64,000 nt of DNA from Bacteroidales bacterium. GTDB lineage: Bacteria; Bacteroidota; Bacteroidia; Bacteroidales; F082. A model generated the notes under the pieces. It saw only the letters and a program-made list of their open reading frames with translations. It was not told where the DNA came from and searched no databases. Position numbers and translations under genes: made by a program. Shown here one piece after another: positions 27,532-35,598 of the stretch. Positions within the stretch are counted from its first letter, which is position 1. Each line of letters starts with the position of its first letter. The DNA lies in contig JANJUV010000011.1 in the NCBI GenBank assembly GCA_024710405.1, positions 62,001 through 126,000 of the forward strand, written 5' to 3'.

Positions 27532-27764
27532 GTCTTTTTCAATTTAACGTGTATGAAATATATGACGCAAAGATAATAATTATATACATAATGTCAAGAA
27601 AATTATACATTTTGAAAAAAATATTTTTCATATATATTATATAATAAAGTAAATGAGGATGTTATGTATGATTTAACTTAGAAGCATCTGTTCATGGAAA
27701 GTCCTGATAAAGCGTGTCTTTATCATTTGTACATCAATAGATGAGGGAAGTAAAATATTATTAA

Positions 27765-28637
27765 TCAGGCGAATGCGATGAGAAGAGCCAAGGCATCTTC
27801 AGGTTTTCCGTCTTCAATCAGGTGTTTTGCGTCATGGAAGACAGCTAATGGTTCAAGGGCATACCTTCCTGCCAAATTTGTATCCATCATGCAGTTGTCG
27901 ATCAGTTCTTGATCGGGCAAGTGGTTCAGGTTGCCCAACTGACCGAGATCATTCCCGGTCAGATGAGCGCTCAACCTGATTTTTGCCGGCAGGTTGTCAA
28001 TTCCTATTCCCAGGCTCGTTAGCGGTTTGGGAACAATAAACTTGTGGAGCCCTGAAGTCCGCACGTAATAGTCACCGCCCATACGTCCTACAAGATCGAT
28101 GCTATCCTGATCAATTTCGTTGTTTGTATTCAGGACTTTTTCATCAACATGCATTAACATGATGTCGCAGATGATCAGGTTTCCTGCGCCCGGGCCATCA
28201 CCTGTTTCAATGATTTGCCTCACCTTACATTCAAATTGAACGGGTGATTCCTGAACCCTCATTGGCCTGATCTTTTCAGACGGAATCGCAGTGAACCCCG
28301 ACTTCACAAATTCATTGACTCCTTTGGGGTATTCGGTGCTGGAGAGACTGGTTTGTTGCACCATATTGTATGTAACCACATTGATCACTACTTCCGGAAT
28401 CTGTTTCAGATTTTCAAAGGTGTGCTTTGTGGTGTTGTCCCGTCCACGCCTGGAAGGTGAGAAAATCAGGGTTGCAGGGTTAACCCCGAAGGCGTTGAAA
28501 AAACTAAATGGCGAAAGGTTTGGGTTGCCATCTGAATCAATTGTGCTGGCTAGAGCTATCGGGCGAGGGGCTATGCTTCCCAGAAGCAATCTGTGAAACT
28601 TCACATGATCATACGAAAGCGGGTCAACATGCATCAT
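27765..28637 (-). CDS. Flavin reductase family protein in the homogentisate operon
   Basis: A 290-residue FMN-binding split-barrel protein. The frame extends beyond, but ATG 28637 follows the fahA stop by 4 bases and gives MMHVDPLSYDHVKFHRLLLG, with the family hallmarks GSIAPRPIALASTI, LSPFSFFNAFGVNPATLIF and, later, PRSRRGRDNTTKHTFENL in slightly altered form. The N-terminal two-thirds is the flavin reductase domain; the last 90 residues are a helical extension. Such proteins are common next to hmgA/hppD in Bacteroidota. Its place in tyrosine degradation is not established: it may reduce flavin for another enzyme or act on an aromatic intermediate. Confidence 0.86.
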   Translation of the reverse strand: MMHVDPLSYDHVKFHRLLLGSIAPRPIALASTIDSDGNPNLSPFSFFNAFGVNPATLIFSPSRRGRDNTTKHTFENLKQIPEVVINVVTYNMVQQTSLSSTEYPKGVNEFVKSGFTAIPSEKIRPMRVQESPVQFECKVRQIIETGDGPGAGNLIICDIMLMHVDEKVLNTNNEIDQDSIDLVGRMGGDYYVRTSGLHKFIVPKPLTSLGIGIDNLPAKIRLSAHLTGNDLGQLGNLNHLPDQELIDNCMMDTNLAGRYALEPLAVFHDAKHLIEDGKPEDALALLIAFA

Positions 28638-28641
28638 ATTC

Positions 28642-29919
28642 TCAGTTTTTCGCAGGCAAAATAACTGTTTCACATGAGCCGAAACCAATACGGTAATTAC
28701 CTTTTTCTGCCCATCCAGTCATGATGATTCTGTCATGGTCATTGATAAAAATCCTTTCGGTGCCGTCGCTCATTTTAAGCGGCCGTGTTCCTTTCCAGGC
28801 CAGCTCAAGCATGCTTCCGAACGAATCAGGTGTTGGTCCGCTGATGGTTCCCGAGCCATACATGTCACCGGGATTGATGTTGCATCCATTCACAGTTTGA
28901 TGGGCGAGTTGCTGGGCAACACTCCAATACATGTATTTGAAGTTTGACCGGCAAACGAGGCTGGGCGGTGCATGTAATGGTTGCAGGTGAACTTCGAGTG
29001 ATATGTCATAGTTGCGTTTGCCCTGCTGTGCCAGATATGGCAACACAGCCGGCTCCTGAATAGGCCCTTCCACTCTGAAGGGTTCAAGAGCTTCGAGGGT
29101 GACAATCCACGGGCTGATCACGGATCCGAAGTTTTTGGAAAGGAATGGGCCAAGTGGCACATATTCCCACTTTTGAATGTCGCGTGCAGATAAATCATTA
29201 AACAAGACCAACCCAAAGATGTGATCTTCTGCTTCATCCACCGGTATCGGACTACCTAAATCAGTGCGTCCGGAAGTCACAAAAGCGATCTCAAGTTCAA
29301 AATCAAGTTGATTACTCGGGCCGAAAACCGGTGGTTTCGTGTCATCGGGTCGTGTCTGTCCTTTGGGACGGTGAATATCGGTGCCGGAGACAACTATAGA
29401 AGAAGACCTTCCGTGATAACCAACCGGTAGATGTCGCCAGTTAGGAAGCAATGCATTGGCAGGGTCGCGGAACATGATACCCACATTGGTTGCATGTTCG
29501 ATGCTTGAATAGAAGTCGGTGTAATCGCCGACAACAACAGGCATGAGTACTTCAACTTCGTGCAGCGGATGAAATGCTAGTCTTTTGGCTTCTTGATTGC
29601 CTTGAAGCAATTCACAATGATCGGCAAATAATTCGCTGAGTCTTTCTCTGAGCGCAATACGGGCTTTTTTGCCCAATCCAATAAGTGAATTGAGTGCAGG
29701 TTCATAAAAAGGGCTCAGGTCTTCAATACCCAGATCATCAAAATATCCGAAGTCAGCCAACACTGACAGGTCAACTACCGTATCACCAATACGGGTTGCA
29801 GGAACAATATTGTCCTGATAGGCAATAATGCCAAAAGGAATGTTTTGAATGGGAAAATCACTGTTTTCTGCAACGGCAATCCAAGACTTCAACAGTGGGT
29901 CGTTTGCTTTGTACTCCAT
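28642..29919 (-). CDS. fahA: Fumarylacetoacetase
   Basis: A 425-residue fumarylacetoacetate hydrolase, the last step of tyrosine degradation (to fumarate and acetoacetate). The N-terminal SH3-like domain is followed by the FAH domain with the metal-site motifs DYTDFYSSIEHATNVG (about 118-133), FELEIAFVTS and FNDLSARDIQKWEYVPLGPF. The chosen ATG (29919) gives MEYKANDPLL; the open frame extends another eight codons. Length matches human FAH (419) and bacterial homologs. It is in the middle of the hmgA-hppD-fahA-flavin reductase operon, with the flavin reductase start 4 bases past its stop. Confidence 0.95.
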   Translation of the reverse strand: MEYKANDPLLKSWIAVAENSDFPIQNIPFGIIAYQDNIVPATRIGDTVVDLSVLADFGYFDDLGIEDLSPFYEPALNSLIGLGKKARIALRERLSELFADHCELLQGNQEAKRLAFHPLHEVEVLMPVVVGDYTDFYSSIEHATNVGIMFRDPANALLPNWRHLPVGYHGRSSSIVVSGTDIHRPKGQTRPDDTKPPVFGPSNQLDFELEIAFVTSGRTDLGSPIPVDEAEDHIFGLVLFNDLSARDIQKWEYVPLGPFLSKNFGSVISPWIVTLEALEPFRVEGPIQEPAVLPYLAQQGKRNYDISLEVHLQPLHAPPSLVCRSNFKYMYWSVAQQLAHQTVNGCNINPGDMYGSGTISGPTPDSFGSMLELAWKGTRPLKMSDGTERIFINDHDRIIMTGWAEKGNYRIGFGSCETVILPAKN

Positions 29920-29986
29920 GTTATATAAAATAAGGTATGTCACCGGTCATGTTCAGACCGGCAATCGAATCTTTGATTTCTGTTAA

Positions 29987-31084
29987 TTAGAGAGTACCTC
30001 TGTTCTGCTGTTCAAGCTCGATGGCCTCAAAAAGCGCTTTGAAATTGCCCTTGCCAAATGATTTGGCACCTTTTCGCTGAATGATTTCATAGAATACCGT
30101 CGGTCTGTCCTGAACAGGTTTGGTGAACAATTGCAGTAAATAGCCGTCTTCATCGCGGTCAACAAGAATCCTTAGTTTTTTCAGGACTTCGATATCCTCA
30201 TCAATTTCTTTCACACGATCAATTACAGTATCATAATAAGTGTCAGGAACATGAAGGAACTCAACACCACGATTTCTGAGGGCGGTGATGGTCTCGATGA
30301 TGTTGTCGGTAGCCATAGCTACGTGTTGGACACCTGCTCCGCGATAAAACTCAATATATTCTTCAATCTGTGATTTCTTTTTGCCTTCGGCAGGTTCGTT
30401 GATCGGGAACTTAATCCGCATATTGCTGTTGGCCATCACTTTACTCATCAACGCAGTGTATTCGGTCGAAATATCTTTGTCGTCGAAGCTGATAAGTTGC
30501 TCAAAGCCCATTACGGTGGCATAAAAATTGACCCATTTGTTCATCTCGCCCCAACCGACATTACCAACCATATGGTCAACATATTTCAGTCCTACATCAA
30601 CGGGACGGTAGGTTGGTTCCCATTTGCGGAAGCCGGGCAGAAAAGGGCCGAAATAATTTCGCCTTTCTATAAAAAGGTGAATCGTTTCGCCGTATGTATG
30701 AATGCCACTCATGATGACTTCTCCATTCTCATCAATCATGGTTTTTGGCTCCATATAGGATTTTGCACCCCTTTGTGTTGTTTCTTTCCATGATTGTCTG
30801 GCATCATCAACCCAAAGTGCAACATATTTGACGCCATCGCCATGGAGGCGGTGATGCTCTGCAATGGGTGAATCAGGCACAATGGATGAAGTGAGGACGA
30901 AGGTAATTTTGTTTTGACGCAACACGTAAGAAGTACGGTCTTTCAACCCTGTTTCGAGTCCGGCATAGGCCAGAGGCTGAAACCCAAAAGCTGTCTGATA
31001 ATAATGGGCTGCCTGTTTGGCGTTCCCTACATAAAATTCTACATAATCTGTCCCGTTGATGGGCAAAAAATCGGTTTGGTTCAT
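29987..31084 (-). CDS. hppD: 4-Hydroxyphenylpyruvate dioxygenase
   Basis: A 365-residue iron dioxygenase that converts 4-hydroxyphenylpyruvate and O2 to homogentisate. Two vicinal-oxygen-chelate domains are visible. The Fe(II) ligands are His171 (YVDHMVGNV), His254 (VQHVAMAT) and Glu333 (FYEIIQR). C-terminal GAKSFGKGNFKALFEAIE is the conserved closing helix. Length is typical (355-380). It begins 18 bases after the hmgA stop, second gene of the operon. Confidence 0.96.
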   Translation of the reverse strand: MNQTDFLPINGTDYVEFYVGNAKQAAHYYQTAFGFQPLAYAGLETGLKDRTSYVLRQNKITFVLTSSIVPDSPIAEHHRLHGDGVKYVALWVDDARQSWKETTQRGAKSYMEPKTMIDENGEVIMSGIHTYGETIHLFIERRNYFGPFLPGFRKWEPTYRPVDVGLKYVDHMVGNVGWGEMNKWVNFYATVMGFEQLISFDDKDISTEYTALMSKVMANSNMRIKFPINEPAEGKKKSQIEEYIEFYRGAGVQHVAMATDNIIETITALRNRGVEFLHVPDTYYDTVIDRVKEIDEDIEVLKKLRILVDRDEDGYLLQLFTKPVQDRPTVFYEIIQRKGAKSFGKGNFKALFEAIELEQQNRGTL

Positions 31085-31102
31085 TGTTGTATTGTTGAAG
31101 TA

Positions 31103-32260
31103 TTAATATAACCAACTCTTATGATAATCCGGGTCTTCAATGGCCATGGCCTGAACGGTCAGCTTCAGCGGACGAAAAGTGTCAACCATAACTGCAAGTT
31201 CATCGGTTTTTGTTTGGCCGATACTGCGCTCGACAGCTCCTGGATGAGGCCCGTGTGGTATTCCGATTGGATGCAGGGTAATCATGCCCTTCTCAATATG
31301 GTTACGGCTCATAAAATCGCCATCGACATAATAAAGAACTTCATCAGAATCAACGTTGCTGTGATTGTATGGTGCCGGAATAGACTCAGGATGATAGTCG
31401 TATAACCTGGGCACAAAGGCACATGTGACAAAAGCAGGTGTTTCGAACGTTTGGTGCACCGGTGGTGGTTGATGCACCCTTCCTGTGATGGGTTCAAAAT
31501 CGTGTATCGAGAATGCAAACGGATAGTGGCAGCCGTCCCAACCTATTGCATCAAAAGGATGAGTAGCAAGAGTGTATGGATAAAGCATATCATCACGCTT
31601 GATCATTACCTTAAAGTCTCCTTTTTCGTTATATGTCCTGAGGTTTTGAGGTGTGCGGATGTCACGTTCGCAGAATGGTGAATGCTCAAGCAGTTGACCG
31701 TATTTATTCAGATATCTCTTGGGGAATCGCAAGGGGTGAAATGATTCAACAATAAATAATCTGTTTTGTTGACCAGAGAACGAAATCTGGTAAATAGTTC
31801 CGCGGGGGATGACCAGGTGATCGCCATATTGGAAATCGAGTTCACCATAGATGGTATGCAACGTGCCCGAACCCTGATGAACAAATATCATTTCATCAGC
31901 CTGAGAATTTTTGTAAAAATAATCTTTCATGCTGCTGACAGGTGCTGCCAGATGGATATATGCATCATTGTTCACCAAAACAGGTGTTATGCTATCCAGA
32001 TAATCGTGAGCAGGCTTGACTGCAAATCCCTTAAAACTCCTGTGCTGCATGTTTTTGTCAAGAGCAATCTGTGGCGCTACATTAATAGGTTCACCAATGC
32101 TTTTGACCATTGTGGGCGGATAGGCATGATAGATAAGAGAATAAACATCCGAAAAGCCTTCGGTCGATACCAATTCTTCTGCATACAAACCGCCATCCGG
32201 CTTGCGGAATATGGTGTGTCGCTTGTGTGGCACTTCGCCACGAAGCTGATAATGCGGCAT
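31103..32260 (-). CDS. hmgA: Homogentisate 1,2-dioxygenase
   Basis: A 385-residue cupin-fold iron dioxygenase that opens the homogentisate ring to maleylacetoacetate. The N-terminal part has MPHYQLRGEVPHKRHTIFRK and EEMIFVHQ-like DEMIFVHQGSGTLHT. The likely iron site lies in YNHSNVDSDEVLYY (His300 and the acidic pair Asp306/Glu307) and GIPHGPHPG (His336). It is about 50 residues shorter than the eukaryotic enzyme, as usual for this bacterial branch. First gene of the operon; a TATTTTTG element lies 31 bases upstream. A maleylacetoacetate isomerase gene is not present in this window. Confidence 0.95.
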   Translation of the reverse strand: MPHYQLRGEVPHKRHTIFRKPDGGLYAEELVSTEGFSDVYSLIYHAYPPTMVKSIGEPINVAPQIALDKNMQHRSFKGFAVKPAHDYLDSITPVLVNNDAYIHLAAPVSSMKDYFYKNSQADEMIFVHQGSGTLHTIYGELDFQYGDHLVIPRGTIYQISFSGQQNRLFIVESFHPLRFPKRYLNKYGQLLEHSPFCERDIRTPQNLRTYNEKGDFKVMIKRDDMLYPYTLATHPFDAIGWDGCHYPFAFSIHDFEPITGRVHQPPPVHQTFETPAFVTCAFVPRLYDYHPESIPAPYNHSNVDSDEVLYYVDGDFMSRNHIEKGMITLHPIGIPHGPHPGAVERSIGQTKTDELAVMVDTFRPLKLTVQAMAIEDPDYHKSWLY

Positions 32261-32291
32261 AATTATTTTAATTTAGATTGTTTCCGAATAA

Positions 32292-32299
32292 CAAAAATA
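32292..32299 (-). promoter_or_regulatory. Putative -7 promoter element of the homogentisate operon
   Basis: TATTTTTG on the minus strand, exact TAnnTTTG match, 31 bases before the hmgA ATG. No obvious -33 box or operator repeat is seen upstream. Confidence 0.45.
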
Positions 32300-32455
32300 C
32301 TAAGTTTTTTGTTTTTTGGTCGCGAATAATGATAAGTTTTCATTTTACCTTGGTTTAATTCAACGACATCTTTACAAACGTTAATAACTTTATTTATCCA
32401 ACATTGAAACAAGTTTAGTATATAGGTTGTTAAAAAGTTAGCTTAATTTGCACTC

Positions 32456-33550
32456 ATGAAGACTTTGCTTTCTCCTTTTCTCTCACATGGAATTAATTAC
32501 AGCAATCGGTTTGTGATGGCTCCGCTGACTCGTCAGCGGGCAGGCAAGAATCTGGCGCCAACAGAACTGAATGCGTTATATTATGCTCAGCGGGCATCTG
32601 CCGGATTAATCGTCAGCGAAGCAACGCAGATCAGTCCACAGGGACAGGGATATGTGAATACACCCGGAATCTACAGTGAAGATCAGGTGGAAGGATGGAA
32701 AACAGTAACTGAGGCTGTTCACAACGCCGGTGGTTTGATATTTTGTCAATTGTGGCATGTAGGAAGACATTCTCATCCGGAAATTCTGTTGAATGGCGGT
32801 TGGCCGGTTGGTCCCTCGGCTATCCCCGAAACGGGTCTGATTACCATTCCTTCGGGGAAGGTGCCCGCTGTGATTCCACGTGCTTTGTCTGTTGATGAAA
32901 TCAAAAGTACTGTTGAAGACTATGCTCAGGCAGCATCAAACGCTATCAGGGCGGGCTTCGACGGTGTAGAGATTCACGGGGCGAACGGATACCTTATCGA
33001 CCAGTTTCTCAACGACAGTGCAAACACAAGAAAGGATAAATATGGCGAAAGTATTGAAAACAAATGCCTTTTTGCACTTGAAGTTGTTGATGCTGTTGTA
33101 AGCCGGATAGGCAGCAACAGGGTAGGAATCAGGCTTTCGCCTTCAGGCACAAATTTCGGCGTTAAAAACCTCCAGCCTGTTGAAACTTTTGAATACCTGA
33201 TTCAAAACCTGAACAGGTTTCAACTTAATTACCTGCACCTCATCGAACCTGTTCAGGCAACACTCGCTGATCTTCCTCATTATTTGCGTAAAGTAACGCC
33301 TCATTTCAGGTCTCTGTTTAAAGGAACCCTGATCACAAGCGCCGGTTATGACTTTGAATCAGCCGAAGATGTTGTCAAGAAGGGCGATGCTGACTTGGTA
33401 GCGTTCGGAAAAAATTTCATCTCTAACCCCGATCTGGTTCGTCGGTACGCAGAGGATTATCCACTCAACCAATGGGATATGGCAACTTTTTATGGAGGCA
33501 CTGAGGCCGGTTACACTGATTATCCATTTATGAGTAAAATTTTTGAATGA
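32456..33550 (+). CDS. Old-yellow-enzyme family NADH:flavin oxidoreductase (alkene reductase)
   Basis: A 364-residue FMN-dependent TIM-barrel reductase of the NemA/OYE group that reduces activated C=C bonds or nitro groups with NAD(P)H. Visible motifs: RFVMAPLTRQRAG (about 18-30, FMN region), SEATQISPQGQGYVNTPGIY, FCQLWHVGRHSH, the active-site IHGANGYLIDQFLNDSANTR and, at the C-terminus, LVAFGKNFISNPDLVRR. Length is typical. Its stop overlaps the start of the ceramidase-like gene (ATGA), so the two are translationally coupled. Physiological substrate unknown. Confidence 0.95.
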   Translation: MKTLLSPFLSHGINYSNRFVMAPLTRQRAGKNLAPTELNALYYAQRASAGLIVSEATQISPQGQGYVNTPGIYSEDQVEGWKTVTEAVHNAGGLIFCQLWHVGRHSHPEILLNGGWPVGPSAIPETGLITIPSGKVPAVIPRALSVDEIKSTVEDYAQAASNAIRAGFDGVEIHGANGYLIDQFLNDSANTRKDKYGESIENKCLFALEVVDAVVSRIGSNRVGIRLSPSGTNFGVKNLQPVETFEYLIQNLNRFQLNYLHLIEPVQATLADLPHYLRKVTPHFRSLFKGTLITSAGYDFESAEDVVKKGDADLVAFGKNFISNPDLVRRYAEDYPLNQWDMATFYGGTEAGYTDYPFMSKIFE

Positions 33551-34281
33551 AAAACCACCACATTGATCCGTTGACATTGATTTTCAGGCTGGCAGAGGAG
33601 TGGTTTAACAGGAGACTGGCCGATGGTGGTCCAGTTTATACAGAGTATCACCCCGAAAATATTATTGTAGAACCCTGGAATGCTGTGAGTTCGCTCTTCA
33701 TGATCTTACCTGCCGTTTATTGGTTTCTAAAACTCCGTAAATCAGGTAAGATACATGCTTTTGTGTTGTTCGCCTTAATAATGGTGTTTCTGGGAGGTCT
33801 CGGCAGTACTTTGTTTCATGCGTTCAGAATGAGCAAAGTGTTTTTGATGCTTGATGTTATACCTTCAGCAATTCTGACCCTCTCAATCGGCATATGGTTC
33901 TGGCTCAGAATTTTGCCTAAATGGTGGTACGTTTTACTGATTTTTATTCCGGTTTTTGCCTTGAGGTTTTTTCTTTTTGGACAATTACCACAGCATGTGG
34001 GCATCAATGTTTCATATGCCATTTCGGGTCTGCTTGTATTGGTACCCTTAATGATATTTCTTTACCGAAACCAATTTCAGAAGTTTTGGTTGGTGATTGC
34101 AGTTTTGGCAAGTTTCTCCTTAGCGCTTTTATTCAGGCAACTTGATCCTTTCAGGATTTACTTTCTGCCACAGGGCACGCACTTCCTCTGGCATCTGTTC
34201 AGTGCCATTGGAGCATATTTTATGATCGGGTATCTCAATTATGCTTCCCGAAAGAAAACCGGTACTTCAGTGAATACATGA
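33547..34281 (+). CDS. CREST-superfamily membrane hydrolase (alkaline ceramidase-like)
   Basis: A 244-residue protein with about seven hydrophobic segments. The residue pattern matches the CREST group (alkaline ceramidases, PAQR receptors): EPWNAVSSL with Glu42, Asn45 and Ser48 in the first helix; GLGSTLFHAF with Ser87 and His91 in the second; Asp103 in MLDVIPS; and His212/His216 in GTHFLWHLFS in the last. In alkaline ceramidase these residues form a zinc-dependent amide hydrolase site that splits ceramide into sphingoid base and fatty acid. Many Bacteroidota make sphingolipids, which gives a plausible substrate, but that is inference. It overlaps the OYE gene by 4 bases. Confidence 0.78.
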   Translation: MKNHHIDPLTLIFRLAEEWFNRRLADGGPVYTEYHPENIIVEPWNAVSSLFMILPAVYWFLKLRKSGKIHAFVLFALIMVFLGGLGSTLFHAFRMSKVFLMLDVIPSAILTLSIGIWFWLRILPKWWYVLLIFIPVFALRFFLFGQLPQHVGINVSYAISGLLVLVPLMIFLYRNQFQKFWLVIAVLASFSLALLFRQLDPFRIYFLPQGTHFLWHLFSAIGAYFMIGYLNYASRKKTGTSVNT

Positions 34282-34285
34282 TCAT

Positions 34286-35272
34286 CTATTCGATTCCGCT
34301 GAAGTGTTTCATGAACTGAACACGTTCGTAGGCAGCCGGATTATCAGCTTCTTTTACGCTCATCCGGCCGATAAACTGTTCGAGACTGGTATAGTTGTGC
34401 TGCTCCATCCAGGTTTCCAATTCTTTCAGCATCAGTCCGACTTCAGAAAATCCTTTCTTGTAAATGATTGAAGCTACCTGAACTGCTCTGGCACCGGCAA
34501 GAAGTTGCTTGATCACCGATTTTCCGTCGTGTATACCTGTTGAAGCTGCAAGATCACAATGAACTTTGGTAGAAAGCATAGCAATCCATCTGAGCGAAAC
34601 AGCCAGTTCGCCGGGATGACTGAATACATTTGTGGCCTTGATTTCAAATTTGTCGATATCGATATCAGGCGAAAAGAAACGGTTAAACATCACCATCCCT
34701 TTTATACCGGTCCAGGACAGTTTCAGTGCCATTTTGGAAAGGCTGGAAAAATAATAGCTTATTTTGACGGAAACCGGAATTTTGACAGTTTTGGTGATCT
34801 TCTCCAGAATATCGAAATAGATTTTCTCATTTTGTTCGCTGTTCATGTGCGGGTCGGAGGGAAGCACAAAAATGTTCAGCTCAATGGCATCAGCTCCGGC
34901 TTCTTCGATGCTTGATGCAAACTGAATCCATTCGGCAGAAGTAACACAATTGATGCTTGCAATAATGGGAATATCAACGGCCATCTTACTCTCTCTGATG
35001 AGTCTAAGGTAATTGGTTACATCGTTTTCGCGGGTGTAATTGCGAATATAGTCTTCTGCTTCAGGATAATAGTTTGCGTGCTCATTCTGAAGAATGGTAT
35101 GGCTTGATGCGTGGTTGATCTGCTCTTCAAACAAAGACTTCAACACCACCGCTCCGGCACCATTACGGGCTGCTTCTTTGATGTTTTCGACGGAATTGGT
35201 TAAACCTGAACTGCCAATAATAATTGGGCTTTTAAGTTTTAACCCCATGTAAGTGGTTGAGAGATTAATCAT
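34286..35272 (-). CDS. Dihydroorotate dehydrogenase-like flavoprotein
   Basis: A 328-residue FMN-type TIM barrel of the dihydroorotate dehydrogenase family. N-terminal MINLSTTYMGLKLKSPIIIG and GSSGLTNSVENIKEAA, then NGAGAVVLKSLFEEQI, and a C-terminal phosphate-binding-like region STGIHDGKSVIKQLLAGARA. The classical active-site stretch of true PyrD, which contains an NxSCPN-type motif after the strand at IELN, is here IELNIFVLPSD, without the Cys or Ser base and Pro-Asn. It may therefore not oxidise dihydroorotate. No pyrimidine gene is nearby. Convergent with the CREST gene, 4 bases apart. Confidence 0.88.
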   Translation of the reverse strand: MINLSTTYMGLKLKSPIIIGSSGLTNSVENIKEAARNGAGAVVLKSLFEEQINHASSHTILQNEHANYYPEAEDYIRNYTRENDVTNYLRLIRESKMAVDIPIIASINCVTSAEWIQFASSIEEAGADAIELNIFVLPSDPHMNSEQNEKIYFDILEKITKTVKIPVSVKISYYFSSLSKMALKLSWTGIKGMVMFNRFFSPDIDIDKFEIKATNVFSHPGELAVSLRWIAMLSTKVHCDLAASTGIHDGKSVIKQLLAGARAVQVASIIYKKGFSEVGLMLKELETWMEQHNYTSLEQFIGRMSVKEADNPAAYERVQFMKHFSGIE

Positions 35273-35473
35273 ATTTCCTGATTTGAGATTGGGTTATCTT
35301 GAAAATGTAAAATTAAATCAAAATTAGTGTAAGCTGAAACTTTCCTCATTTTCTGATGCTTATTCAAAACGAATCTAAATAGAAAACCATGTTTATTGGT
35401 ATCCATTTACTTGTTAACACTAAAATGTTTGTAAAATCAGTATTTATTAAAATAGTTTCTTGCCCGACTGTGT
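35273..35473. other. Intergenic region between divergent genes
   Basis: AT-rich stretch before the giant surface-protein gene. No gene or RNA recognised. It continues into the promoter element and a leader of about 115 bases. Confidence 0.55.
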
Positions 35474-35481
35474 TATTTTTG
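35474..35481 (+). promoter_or_regulatory. Putative -7 promoter element of the surface-protein locus
   Basis: TATTTTTG, exact TAnnTTTG match, about 118 bases before the ATG at 35599, giving a fairly long leader. -33 box not convincing. Confidence 0.4.
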
Positions 35482-35598
35482 TGACACCAGCCGACCCGTA
35501 ATCCCCAATCACGACCAACAGGCAAGCAAGTGTTTTAACAGGTTCACGCAGACTCTTTAGTTAAATTGATCTGTTGGGCTATTGTCAGAAACACGCAT

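Noticed and set aside
33547-34281. Hemolysin III / PAQR-type receptor
   Set aside because: Same superfamily, but the EPWN motif and HxxxH spacing fit alkaline ceramidase better; I kept the superfamily name with a ceramidase-like note.
34286-35272. Canonical pyrD (dihydroorotate dehydrogenase)
   Set aside because: The active-site motif after IELN is not that of PyrD, so only a family-level name is used.
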